Positions 1-7,664 of a stretch of DNA of 19,215 nucleotides are shown here, piece by piece; the first letter of the stretch is position 1, and each line of letters begins with the position of its first letter. This stretch comes from UBA9647 sp049522195 (lineage in GTDB: Bacteria; Bacteroidota; Ignavibacteria; UBA10030). The notes below the pieces were generated by a model. It saw only the letters and a list, made by a program, of their open reading frames with translations, was not told where the DNA came from and ran no database searches. The position numbers and the translations under genes were made by a program. The stretch is taken from positions 1 to 19,215 of the forward strand of contig JBEKOB010000077.1 of NCBI GenBank assembly GCA_049522195.1, read 5' to 3'.

Positions 1-1641
1 GAGTCCATCTCCACCTCAACCGTTCTTGCCTGGATGGAGACAAAGCAGGGAGCTCCGTTTGTCACGTCTGATCCGGAACGGATCATCTCACGCTATGCAT
101 CTGAGGGATTTCTCTTTGCGCGAGTTGATTCGGTCAGGTTCCTCCCGATGGCCAACGGTTCAAGTGTGGGACTCGTCCTCTCGATTCGCGAAGGGAGAAA
201 AGTCGTTGTCTCATCGCTTCAGATGGACGGTTTGAGATCGCTGCACGAGCCGGAAGTTGAGGGAGCCCTCAGCACGCGCAAAGGGGAGAAATTCGTGCCG
301 GCCGTACTCGAACGGGATATCGGCGAACTGCTTCAGCTCTACGAAAAAGCGGGATATCCGTTCGCCAGAGTCGAAATCCGGGACATAAGCTTTCTCGAGT
401 TGAAGGATTCTATGGGGGCTGCGATCACTCTGAGCATCGATGAGGGGGCGCAGGCGAGAATTCAGAACCTCCGTGTAGAGGGAAACACCACCACAAGGGT
501 GGAAGTGATTAGGCGGGAAGCGCGTCTGACCGAGGGAGAAGTTTTTCGGGGAGACCAACCGGGCCGTGTGAAACAGAGGCTCGAACGGATGCAATTGTTT
601 TCAAGTGTATCGATGCCTATGCTCTATGTGAATCCTGATGGGAGTGTTGGACTCTCAGTGAAGGTGACCGAAGGGAATCCGAACCGGTTCGATGGAATTA
701 TCGGATATGTCCCCTCTGGCAGCTCTGGTTCGGGTGGATATGTCACCGGGTTGGCAGACGTGCAATTCCGCAACATCCTCGGCACGGGGAGGAAGCTTTC
801 GGCCCGATGGTATCGAGAAACCCAGACCTCGCAGGAAATCGAGCTTCACTATCGTGAACCGTGGATTGCCTCGTTCCCTGTGAACGCTGAAGCGGGATTC
901 TCACAGCGAAAACAGGATTCGACGTACATCCGGAACAGCTACAGCCTTTTCGCCGAGCTTATGGCAACGGACGAGCTGAGTCTCGGAGCTGTCTTCTCAA
1001 GTGAACGCGTCCTCCCGACGGAAGGATATGGAATCCGGGTTGCGAACGAGAGCCGCACGACGAGTGTGGGCGTCTCGGTTTCGTACGATTCCCGTAATGA
1101 CCCGGTGACTCCGACGAGCGGGTTGAGGTATCGGACTGAGTACCGGACAGGCATCAAAGAGATCCAGGCTTCAGCTCTGCAACGTTCGAGCGATCGGAGT
1201 TCGACTCAAAGCCTCTCGTTTGATTTAGAATATCTGTTCTCTCCTCTTCAGAAGCAGGTGCTGGCAGCCAACGTGTCCGCGAGGGATTTCCGAAGTGGGG
1301 CAGTTGAATTGAGCGATATGTACAGATTGGGGGGATCGAACACGCTTCGCGGCTATCGCGAAGGGCAGTTCCTGGGATCGCGGATCGCCTGGTCGAATCT
1401 GGAATATCGGCTGCTCACAGATCAGCGCTCCTACGCGTTTGGGTTTGTCGACATCGGGTATGTTCTGATCCCTGACCGGCCGGAAGCCGGTTTAGTGAAG
1501 CAGGAGATCTACAAGGTTGGCTATGGCGCCGGGATTCGCATGGATACCCCTTTAGGCCTTATCGGGGTAAGCCTCGCGTTCGGAGAAGGGGACACTTTCA
1601 GTACAGCGAAACTTCACATACGGCTGATCAATGAATTCTAA
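1..1641 (+). CDS. Omp85-family outer membrane assembly protein (BamA/TamA-like), 5' truncated by window
   Basis: The frame is open from base 1, and the first visible ATG (34) has coding sequence before it, so the true start lies upstream of the window. The protein is an outer-membrane beta-barrel of the Omp85 superfamily, which folds or exports other outer-membrane proteins. The visible N-terminal ~220 residues look like two to three POTRA repeats: the pattern 'hydrophobic-EG...I..L.V.GN' recurs, as in IQNLRVEGNTTT. The remaining ~310 residues are alternating beta-strand sequence typical of a 16-strand barrel. The loop-6 signature (V/L)RG(Y/F) is present as TLRGYREGQF near nt 1342-1371. The protein ends in Phe (LHIRLINEF), the classic beta-signal for barrel insertion. 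Upstream POTRA repeats are missing from view, so BamA and TamA cannot be separated. The gene overlaps the downstream prenyltransferase by 11 bp, which suggests co-transcription. Confidence 0.88.
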   Translation, partial: ESISTSTVLAWMETKQGAPFVTSDPERIISRYASEGFLFARVDSVRFLPMANGSSVGLVLSIREGRKVVVSSLQMDGLRSLHEPEVEGALSTRKGEKFVPAVLERDIGELLQLYEKAGYPFARVEIRDISFLELKDSMGAAITLSIDEGAQARIQNLRVEGNTTTRVEVIRREARLTEGEVFRGDQPGRVKQRLERMQLFSSVSMPMLYVNPDGSVGLSVKVTEGNPNRFDGIIGYVPSGSSGSGGYVTGLADVQFRNILGTGRKLSARWYRETQTSQEIELHYREPWIASFPVNAEAGFSQRKQDSTYIRNSYSLFAELMATDELSLGAVFSSERVLPTEGYGIRVANESRTTSVGVSVSYDSRNDPVTPTSGLRYRTEYRTGIKEIQASALQRSSDRSSTQSLSFDLEYLFSPLQKQVLAANVSARDFRSGAVELSDMYRLGGSNTLRGYREGQFLGSRIAWSNLEYRLLTDQRSYAFGFVDIGYVLIPDRPEAGLVKQEIYKVGYGAGIRMDTPLGLIGVSLAFGEGDTFSTAKLHIRLINEF

Positions 1642-2470
1642 GACTCTCGATCCGAGAATCGAAATCCTTCGTCCCGTCAATCTAGCGATAGTGTTTGCCA
1701 CGGTCGCTGTGGCTGGAATGCTGGCGAAGCCATCGGGCCTGGATTGGTTCTGGATACTTGTCGCCGCAATCGCAGCCTCATCGATTGCAGGTGGTGGAAA
1801 TGCGATTAATGATTACTTCGACATCAAGATTGACAAGATCAATCGTCCGAACCGGCCGTTGCCACGAGGAGCTCTTACCCTCGGCGATGCGTGGAGGTTG
1901 TGGATTGTCACGTCATCGTGCGGGTTTGTCCTCAGTCTCCTCCTGGGAGTCTGGGATGTCCTGATCGCTATGTTATGGGTAGGCGGGCTGTATGTGTATA
2001 GCCGTTACTTGAAACGAACCATGGTCGTCGGCAACATCGCAGTTGCTTTCATGACGGGGCTCGCGTTTCCCTTTGGCGCTCTCGTGGCCGGCAGATTCGA
2101 CCTTGGCTTTTACCCAGGTCTCTTCGCCTTCTTAGCCAATCTTGCGCGGGAACTACTGAAGGATGTTGAGGATGTGGATGGCGATGCGACAGTGGGAGCA
2201 GAGACGCTTCCAGTGAAACATGGCCCCGAAGCCGGTCTCCTCGGCGCTTCGATTGCAATTGGTGTTCTGATCCTGGCAACGTTCATTCCATTCATTGCCG
2301 GTGTGTATGATCTGCGGTATCTGCTAGTGGTCCTCTTCGTAAACCTTGCGCTCGCCTACGTTGTGATAGCGATGTGGTACGATTCAACGCTCTCGAATTT
2401 GAGGCGGCTAAGTCTTATCTTAAAAGGGTGTATGATAGGGGGGATTTTTGCAGTTTTCCTTGGCTCCTGA
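1631..2470 (+). CDS. UbiA-family prenyltransferase, (di)geranylgeranylglyceryl-phosphate synthase-like
   Basis: Polytopic membrane protein of 279 residues, the usual UbiA-family length, with about eight to nine hydrophobic helices. Both Asp-rich Mg-diphosphate motifs are present: GNAINDYFDIKIDKINRPNRP (residues ~56-76) and KDVEDVDGDATVGAETLP (~177-194). The 'NDYFD.(K/E)ID.INRP.RP.P.G' form is typical of the archaeal-type enzyme that adds a second geranylgeranyl chain to geranylgeranylglyceryl phosphate. Related proteins are known from Bacteroidota and other FCB bacteria. UbiA members with other acceptors (quinone rings, chlorophyll, haem O) carry related motifs, so the exact acceptor is inferred. 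The start ATG lies inside the 3' end of the Omp85 gene (11-bp overlap), so translation is probably coupled. RNase HII follows 2 bp after the stop. Confidence 0.85.
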   Translation: MNSKTLDPRIEILRPVNLAIVFATVAVAGMLAKPSGLDWFWILVAAIAASSIAGGGNAINDYFDIKIDKINRPNRPLPRGALTLGDAWRLWIVTSSCGFVLSLLLGVWDVLIAMLWVGGLYVYSRYLKRTMVVGNIAVAFMTGLAFPFGALVAGRFDLGFYPGLFAFLANLARELLKDVEDVDGDATVGAETLPVKHGPEAGLLGASIAIGVLILATFIPFIAGVYDLRYLLVVLFVNLALAYVVIAMWYDSTLSNLRRLSLILKGCMIGGIFAVFLGS

Positions 2471-2472
2471 GC

Positions 2473-3141
2473 ATGGATGAGAAGATTTCAAAATCGAAGA
2501 AGATGAAACTGGTGCCGACACTGGAGTTGGAGGAGTTCTATTGGGAGAAAGGGTTTGAGCATGTTGCGGGAGTCGATGAAGCTGGACGGGGTCCTCTCGC
2601 GGGACCGGTTGTCGCTGCTGCCGTTATCCTGCCGAAAGGAGTTTACATCGACGGTGTGAACGACTCGAAAAAGCTTAGCGCGAAGCAGCGGGAATTGCTG
2701 TATCACCGGATCTTCGAAGTTGCGTTGTCCATTGGAGTTGGCATCGTCAGCCATGAGGTGATCGACAGGATCAACATCTACCAGGCATCGATCCTGGCCA
2801 TGCGGAAAGCGATCGACAAGTTGACGCTCCCTCCGGCCATTGTTCTGGCGGACGGTAACAGCTTCAAGCACGAAGCGCTCCGTTTTCAGAATGTCATTGA
2901 TGGCGATGCAAAGTCGATGACGATTGCTGCCGCCTCGATCGTTGCCAAGGTTACGCGTGATAGTCTCATGCGCGAATATCACGCCCAGTTTCCCGAATAC
3001 GGGTTCGATCGTCACAAAGGATACGGTACGCGGCTGCATATCGCTGCACTGCATCAGCATGGATTGTGTCCAATTCACCGGCGCACGTTTCACATTCCAG
3101 ACTCCAAGGAAGCCTCCAACCGGGGGCACTCGATGTCATGA
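2473..3141 (+). CDS. rnhB: Ribonuclease HII
   Basis: Cleaves the RNA strand of RNA-DNA hybrids and removes misincorporated ribonucleotides in the cytoplasm. Family hallmarks are VDEAGRGPLAGPVVAAAV (residues ~34-51, supplying catalytic Asp35 and Glu36), LADGN (Asp127) and the region around DGDAKSMTIAAASIVAKVTRD (the Asp near 145 is the likely fourth metal ligand). The reading frame is open further upstream to an ATG at 2374, but that would add 33 unrelated residues overlapping the UbiA gene. I therefore chose ATG 2473, giving 222 residues, close to the family size. ATG 2503 (after an AAGAAG stretch) is a possible alternative. No convincing Shine-Dalgarno is visible, and coupling to the preceding stop is likely. 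The end overlaps yraN by ATGA. Confidence 0.93.
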   Translation: MDEKISKSKKMKLVPTLELEEFYWEKGFEHVAGVDEAGRGPLAGPVVAAAVILPKGVYIDGVNDSKKLSAKQRELLYHRIFEVALSIGVGIVSHEVIDRINIYQASILAMRKAIDKLTLPPAIVLADGNSFKHEALRFQNVIDGDAKSMTIAAASIVAKVTRDSLMREYHAQFPEYGFDRHKGYGTRLHIAALHQHGLCPIHRRTFHIPDSKEASNRGHSMS

Positions 3142-3491
3142 ACAAGCACCAAAAAGGGCGGTTTGGAGAAAATCTTGCGGCGCACTTTCTTGAAGGAAAG
3201 GGCTACCGGATCATCGAACGCAATTATCGGTATGATCGCGGCGAGATCGATATCGTAGCACAGGACGGCAATGATCTCGTTTTCGTTGAAGTGAAATTGC
3301 GTGAGACCGAGGCGTTTGGATCGCCTGAAGAAGCGATCACGCCTTTCAAGGAAGAACAGCTAAAGAAAGTGGCGGAAGGATACTTGTTTGAACATAACCT
3401 CGAAGATCAGTCGTGCAGATTCGATGTCGTCGCCATCACGCTCGCCGATGGAAAACCAAAGATTCGGATTCTCCAGAATGCTATCTTGTGA
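3138..3491 (+). CDS. YraN family (UPF0102) endonuclease-like protein
   Basis: A 117-residue protein of the YraN/UPF0102 family, whose fold belongs to the PD-(D/E)XK nuclease superfamily. Its cellular role is not firmly established in most bacteria. The family pattern is intact: GRFGENLAAHFLEGKGY (residues 7-23, with Glu11), RGEIDIVAQDG (Asp38), and LVFVEVKLR (Glu51 and Lys53), giving the E...D...E-x-K metal-site layout. I chose ATG 3138 rather than upstream frame-open codons because it overlaps the rnhB stop as ATGA and starts exactly where family similarity begins. The rnhB-yraN neighbourhood is common in bacteria and hints at a nucleic-acid maintenance role. There is no sign of truncation. 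Confidence 0.92.
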   Translation: MNKHQKGRFGENLAAHFLEGKGYRIIERNYRYDRGEIDIVAQDGNDLVFVEVKLRETEAFGSPEEAITPFKEEQLKKVAEGYLFEHNLEDQSCRFDVVAITLADGKPKIRILQNAIL

Positions 3492-3539
3492 CAGGTCTTC
3501 TCACGTTCCTGTTACTTTCTCAATCATACTGATAAACCA

Positions 3540-4955
3540 ATGAACCTTCTTCATAATGGCTCCGGCATCTACACCGACTACTATCAGCTGACGATGGCCC
3601 AGGGGTATTTTCTGACCGGTCGGTCGAAGGCGACCAGCTGTTTCGACTATTTCTTCCGCGAAAATCCCTTCCATGGCGGTTACGTCCTCTTTGCCGGCCT
3701 GACAGACGTACTGGAGATGATTGAGGGATTTACGTTCAGCGATGAGATCATTGCGTACCTGAAAGTGAATGGGTTCAAGGATGAATTCCTTCGCTATCTC
3801 CGATCGTTCAAGTTCGGTGGGACGATTACGTCGGTTCGGGAAGGAGAGGTTGTCTTTCCTCTTGAGCCACTGCTGCGTGTAGAGGGAACGCTCATTGAGG
3901 CGCAGATTGTCGAGACGCTTTTGTTGAATATGCTGAACTTTGAGTCGCTCATTGCAACCAAGGCGTCGCGTGTGAAGGCGGCTGCAGGCAGACGGCGTGT
4001 TGTGGATTTTGGCCTCAGGCGGGCTCAAGGGCTTGGTGGAATCCATGCTACCAAAGCTGCAATCATCGGAGGCATCGATGCCACGTCCAACGTCTACGCT
4101 GCGTTTCACAACGGTATCGAGGTTTCAGGAACGCAGGCCCATTCGTGGGTCCAGAGCTTCAGCGACGAATTGACGGCCTTCCGCAAGTACGCCGAAGTGT
4201 ATCCCGACGTTTGCATTCTTCTTGTCGATACCTATAACACTCTTCGGAGTGGCGTTCCGAACGCCATTACCGTGGCAAAGGAATTGGAACAGCGCGGGCA
4301 CCGCTTGATGGCCATCCGCCTCGACAGCGGCGACCTAGCGTACCTTTCGAAACACGCCCGGAATATGCTAGACCAGGCAGGGCTCACCTATGTGAAGATT
4401 ACAGTGTCGAATCAACTCGATGAGTATGTAATCCGCAGCTTGCTGGAAGATCAGGGGGCGCCGATTGACATGTTCGGCGTCGGGACGCGGCTTATTACTG
4501 GTCAACCGGCTGCCGCGCTGGATGGTGTGTACAAGCTGAGCATGTGCGACGGCGAACCGCGGCTCAAATTCTCAGAGAACTATACGAAGCTGACGCTCCC
4601 CGGGGTCAAGAGCATCTATCGGTTCCTGAACGAGGATGGGATATTTTCTGCCGACGGCGTTACCCTCGAGGGAGAGCAGGCCCCTGAGAACATTTTTCAT
4701 CCATTCTTTCCCGAGCAGAGGAGCACGCTGAAGAACTGTACGTCCGAAGCTCTGATGCACAAGGTGATGGAGGGGGGAAAGACAATCGTTAAGAGTACTG
4801 CGCAGGAGAGTGCTCTGTACGCGCGGGAACGGCTCTCGCACCTTGCTGGCGAGCACAAACGATTTGAGTTCCCGCACATTTATCGCGTCGGGATTTCGCA
4901 GAAGCTGTTGAGCCTGCGGGCGCGACTCGTAGAGGAGTTGCAGCAGCAATTTTGA
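3540..4955 (+). CDS. pncB: Nicotinate phosphoribosyltransferase
   Basis: Cytoplasmic enzyme of NAD salvage that makes nicotinate mononucleotide from nicotinate and PRPP, with ATP hydrolysis. The 471-residue protein shows family blocks in order: TDYYQLTMAQGYF (12-24), GGIHATKAAIIGGIDATSN (166-184), GTQAHSWVQSF (197-207), LLVDTYNTLRSGVPNA (228-242), IRLDSGDLAYLS (259-270) and GVGTRLITG (313-321). The histidine of the AHSW motif (201) probably corresponds to the phosphorylated active-site histidine of the family; this is inferred from motif position. The start ATG at 3540 leads straight into the conserved N-terminus. It sits 48 bp after yraN with no obvious Shine-Dalgarno. The nicotinamidase gene follows after 19 bp, so the two form a functional pair. 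Confidence 0.95.
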   Translation: MNLLHNGSGIYTDYYQLTMAQGYFLTGRSKATSCFDYFFRENPFHGGYVLFAGLTDVLEMIEGFTFSDEIIAYLKVNGFKDEFLRYLRSFKFGGTITSVREGEVVFPLEPLLRVEGTLIEAQIVETLLLNMLNFESLIATKASRVKAAAGRRRVVDFGLRRAQGLGGIHATKAAIIGGIDATSNVYAAFHNGIEVSGTQAHSWVQSFSDELTAFRKYAEVYPDVCILLVDTYNTLRSGVPNAITVAKELEQRGHRLMAIRLDSGDLAYLSKHARNMLDQAGLTYVKITVSNQLDEYVIRSLLEDQGAPIDMFGVGTRLITGQPAAALDGVYKLSMCDGEPRLKFSENYTKLTLPGVKSIYRFLNEDGIFSADGVTLEGEQAPENIFHPFFPEQRSTLKNCTSEALMHKVMEGGKTIVKSTAQESALYARERLSHLAGEHKRFEFPHIYRVGISQKLLSLRARLVEELQQQF

Positions 4956-4974
4956 GGATCACAAGGACAAGAGA

Positions 4975-5517
4975 ATGAAGGCATTGTTGATTGTCGATCT
5001 GCAAAACGATTTCTGTCCCGGCGGTGCACTGGCAGTCTCTGAAGGCGACAGGGTCGTTCCGGTGATTAATCGTCTGCTTGGTCGTTTTGATGTCATTGTT
5101 GCATCGAAGGACTGGCACCCTGTTGGGTCGGTCCACTTCAAGAAATGGCCGCCGCATTGTGTGCAGGATTCGGCAGGTGCGGATTTCCATCCGCAACTGC
5201 TCAGAGGGAAGATCCAACAAGTGTTTCTCAAAGGCACACAGGACAGGGACGACGGATACTCAGCTTTCGAAGCGACAAACCTGGACCTGGCGACGTACTT
5301 GAAGCAAGCGGACGTCACCGAGCTCTACGTTGTCGGCCTTGCGACCGACTATTGCGTCAAAGCTTCCGCTTTGGATGCCGCGAAGAATGGATTCCGCGCG
5401 TACGTTGTGACAGACGCTGTCGCCGCGGTGAATGTGAGACCGGACGACGGATCGAATGCTCTCGGCGAGATGAAACGGGCGGGGATCACTCTCCTCGATT
5501 CATCACAGATTCTCTGA
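4975..5517 (+). CDS. pncA: Nicotinamidase
   Basis: Hydrolyses nicotinamide to nicotinate, feeding the adjacent nicotinate phosphoribosyltransferase. This 180-residue isochorismatase-fold protein has a complete active site. The catalytic triad is Asp8 (IVDLQNDFCPGGAL), Lys86 (VFLKGTQ) and Cys127 (GLATDYCVK). Metal ligands fit Asp46, His48 (SKDWHP) and His61 (WPPHCV). Length and motif spacing match PncA from Gram-negative bacteria. The start ATG follows an AAGGAC-like weak Shine-Dalgarno, 19 bp after the pncB stop. The pair forms a compact nicotinamide-salvage operon. A possible promoter for the next gene begins just downstream. Confidence 0.95.
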   Translation: MKALLIVDLQNDFCPGGALAVSEGDRVVPVINRLLGRFDVIVASKDWHPVGSVHFKKWPPHCVQDSAGADFHPQLLRGKIQQVFLKGTQDRDDGYSAFEATNLDLATYLKQADVTELYVVGLATDYCVKASALDAAKNGFRAYVVTDAVAAVNVRPDDGSNALGEMKRAGITLLDSSQIL

Positions 5518-5537
5518 GTGCTGCTGGTCGCTAGCAG

Positions 5538-5566
5538 TTGATAGTCTGTCAAAATTCGTGTATTGT
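5538..5566 (+). promoter_or_regulatory. Putative sigma70-like promoter upstream of cstA
   Basis: TTGATA (5538-5543) and TATTGT (5561-5566) are separated by exactly 17 bases, so transcription would begin near 5573 with a leader of about 57 bases before the cstA ATG. The -35 box matches the consensus at five of six positions and the -10 box at four of six. A small inverted repeat, CTGCT/AGCAG (5521-5537, 7-base loop), abuts the -35 box. It could be a weak pncA end structure or an operator, but it lacks a T tract. If the organism uses Bacteroidetes-type promoters, this match may be accidental. Confidence 0.4.
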
Positions 5567-5629
5567 CAGAACATCAGTATCATTCCTCCCAACAGCTACT
5601 ATTCGTACTCCCAGAAATCGGACCGGCTC

Positions 5630-7483
5630 ATGAATGCTTTGTACCTCCTCCTTGTAGCCCTGTGTGTCATGGTCATTGCGTATCGCTACTACAGCGCTTT
5701 CATTGCGGCAAAAGTCATAGCACTCGATGATACACGCGTAACTCCCGCACACGAACTGAATGATGGACAAAATTTTCATCCAACGAACAAGTGGGTCCTC
5801 TTCGGTCATCATTTTGCAGCGATCGCCGGCGCAGGACCGCTGATCGGTCCCGTCCTCGCCGCCCAGTTCGGATATCTCCCGGGTTTTTTGTGGTTGGTGA
5901 TTGGTGTTGTCCTTGCGGGCGCTGTCCATGATTTTGTCATCCTCGGGGCCTCCATCCGGCGAAAGGGGAGATCGCTTGCAAGCATCGCAAGATTCGAGAT
6001 CAGTCCACTGGCTGGAGTCGTTGGCTCCATCGCTATCCTGATCATTGTCATTATCGCACTTTCCGGCCTGGGCCTGGCCGTTGTCAATGCGTTGCGGGAG
6101 AGCTCGTGGGGAACGTTCACAATTGCGATGACGATTCCCATCGCACTCTTTGTCGGATTGTGGATGAACAAGATCCGGCCCGGCAAGATCACGGAAGCGA
6201 GCATCATCGGGGTCGTGAGCGTGGTTGCCGCCGTCATCCTCGGAAGCCTGATACCCGGATCATTCCTTGAGCCATACTTTTCGCTTTCACGAGACGGGAT
6301 CATCATAGCGATGGCCATCTACGGTTTCATTGCGTCTGTCTTGCCGGTGTGGCTGCTCCTGGCGCCCCGTGACTATCTAAGCTCATATATGAAAATCGGC
6401 ACGGTCGCGGCTCTCGTGATCGGAGTGTTCATTGTTGCACCGCATCTGAAGATGGAAGCCGTCACCCAATACGTCCACGGAGGCGGGCCGATCATCGGCG
6501 GCAAACTTTATCCGTTCATGTTCATCACCATAGCATGCGGCGCGATATCCGGATTCCACTCGCTGGTCTCCTCGGGGACAACACCGAAAATGCTGAACAA
6601 GGAGTCGGATGCAAGGATGATCGGGTACGGAGCTATGTTGATGGAAGGCCTGGTCGGGATTATCGCATTGATAGCTGCCTGCTCGTTGTGGCCTGCGGAC
6701 TATTTTGCGATCAACCTGTCCCCCGAAAAGTTCAAGGCGCTTGGAATGACCATCGTGAATCTCGATGAGTTGCAAAGGGAAGTCGGGGAAATTGTGGCCG
6801 GTAGACCCGGAGGAGCTGTCTCCCTTGCAGTGGGGTTCGCACAGATATTCTCGGCAATTCCGGGTATGAAGGGGCTCATGTCCTTCTGGTATCACTTCGC
6901 GATCATGTTTGAAGCCCTCTTTATCCTGACGACGATTGATGCCGGAACCCGCATAGCGAGGTTCCTCGTACAGGAATTTGTTGGAAGAGTCTGGAAGCCG
7001 TTCGAGCGGACGGATTGGATACCGGGAGCGTATCTCTCGACGGCCGTCGTCGTTTTCGCATGGGCTTACTTCATCTGGGCCGGCAGCATCAGCACGATCT
7101 GGCCGATGTTCGGGACCGCGAACCAGCTGCTCGCCGGCGTGGCTTTGGCGGTCGCGTCGTCAGCGATCATCAATGCTGGAAAAGTACGATATGTCTGGGT
7201 CACCCTGGTTCCAATGCTCTTCGTTTCCGTCACGACACTCGTTGCCGGATGGTTCAATATCTTCGACAACTATATCCCTCTTATCGAAAACCCATCTACA
7301 GCCACTCAGGGATATGTGAACAGTACGTTGACGGTCGTCATCATGGTTTGCGCCGTGATCATCATGATAGAAGCATTCAGGCGTTGGTACAAAGTCCTCG
7401 TAAAGCGTGAGTCCTTCACTGCACAGGAGATGATCTTCGCAACCGAAAAGATCACACACCTTCCGGGAGGAGGATGTTGTTGA
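5630..7483 (+). CDS. cstA: CstA-family carbon starvation protein / transporter
   Basis: Inner-membrane transporter of the CstA family. Characterised enterobacterial members (CstA, BtsT/YjiY) move pyruvate and have been linked to peptide uptake under carbon limitation. The substrate here is inferred only from family. The 617-residue protein has many hydrophobic helices and the signatures FGHHFAAIAGAGPLIGP (~61-77), AVHDFVILGASIRRKGRS and WPMFGTANQLLAGVAL. It is shorter than the ~700-residue E. coli CstA. The frame is open to an ATG at 5558, but that adds a 24-residue polar stretch containing the promoter-like leader. ATG 5630 begins right at the first membrane helix and was preferred. The C-terminus is unusual, ending GGGCC, and no other Cys cluster is seen. 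The gene stands alone between pncA and the isoprenoid-like gene. Confidence 0.92.
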   Translation: MNALYLLLVALCVMVIAYRYYSAFIAAKVIALDDTRVTPAHELNDGQNFHPTNKWVLFGHHFAAIAGAGPLIGPVLAAQFGYLPGFLWLVIGVVLAGAVHDFVILGASIRRKGRSLASIARFEISPLAGVVGSIAILIIVIIALSGLGLAVVNALRESSWGTFTIAMTIPIALFVGLWMNKIRPGKITEASIIGVVSVVAAVILGSLIPGSFLEPYFSLSRDGIIIAMAIYGFIASVLPVWLLLAPRDYLSSYMKIGTVAALVIGVFIVAPHLKMEAVTQYVHGGGPIIGGKLYPFMFITIACGAISGFHSLVSSGTTPKMLNKESDARMIGYGAMLMEGLVGIIALIAACSLWPADYFAINLSPEKFKALGMTIVNLDELQREVGEIVAGRPGGAVSLAVGFAQIFSAIPGMKGLMSFWYHFAIMFEALFILTTIDAGTRIARFLVQEFVGRVWKPFERTDWIPGAYLSTAVVVFAWAYFIWAGSISTIWPMFGTANQLLAGVALAVASSAIINAGKVRYVWVTLVPMLFVSVTTLVAGWFNIFDNYIPLIENPSTATQGYVNSTLTVVIMVCAVIIMIEAFRRWYKVLVKRESFTAQEMIFATEKITHLPGGGCC

Positions 7484-7527
7484 TATCGCAACGAGTCTTC
7501 ACTTCCAATGGCCAATGGTGAACAACC

Positions 7528-7566
7528 AATTGTCAATTGAATGTTAGTCATTCACCGTTGACAATT
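7528..7566 (+). repeat. Two-tier inverted repeat (hairpin) between cstA and the isoprenoid-like gene
   Basis: AATTGTCAA (7528-7536) is the exact inverted complement of TTGACAATT (7558-7566). Inside it, GAATG (7539-7543) pairs with CATTC (7549-7553) around a 5-base loop. The result is a 9-bp plus 5-bp stem with a small asymmetric internal loop (2 and 4 bases). There is no T tract after it, so it is not a textbook terminator. It may still end cstA transcripts, block exonucleases or bind a regulator. A second, shorter hairpin (GGCAC/GTGCC, 7617-7633) lies just upstream of the next gene. Confidence 0.6.
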
Positions 7567-7664
7567 ATCCCACCGACCTCCGCAACTTTTACCGTCTCAG
7601 CTCGTACACACTCCAAGGCACCCTTATTGTGCCGCTTGTTGTACAGACGAACCGATTCTCGAAA

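Noticed and set aside
2488..3129. Antisense open frame of ~213 codons inside rnhB
   Set aside because: It is the complement of conserved RNase HII motifs; no start signal or domain.
7558..7590. Perfect TTGACA (7558-7563) as a -35 box for the isoprenoid-like gene
   Set aside because: No acceptable -10 box lies 16-18 bases downstream, and the hexamer is already explained as one arm of a hairpin.
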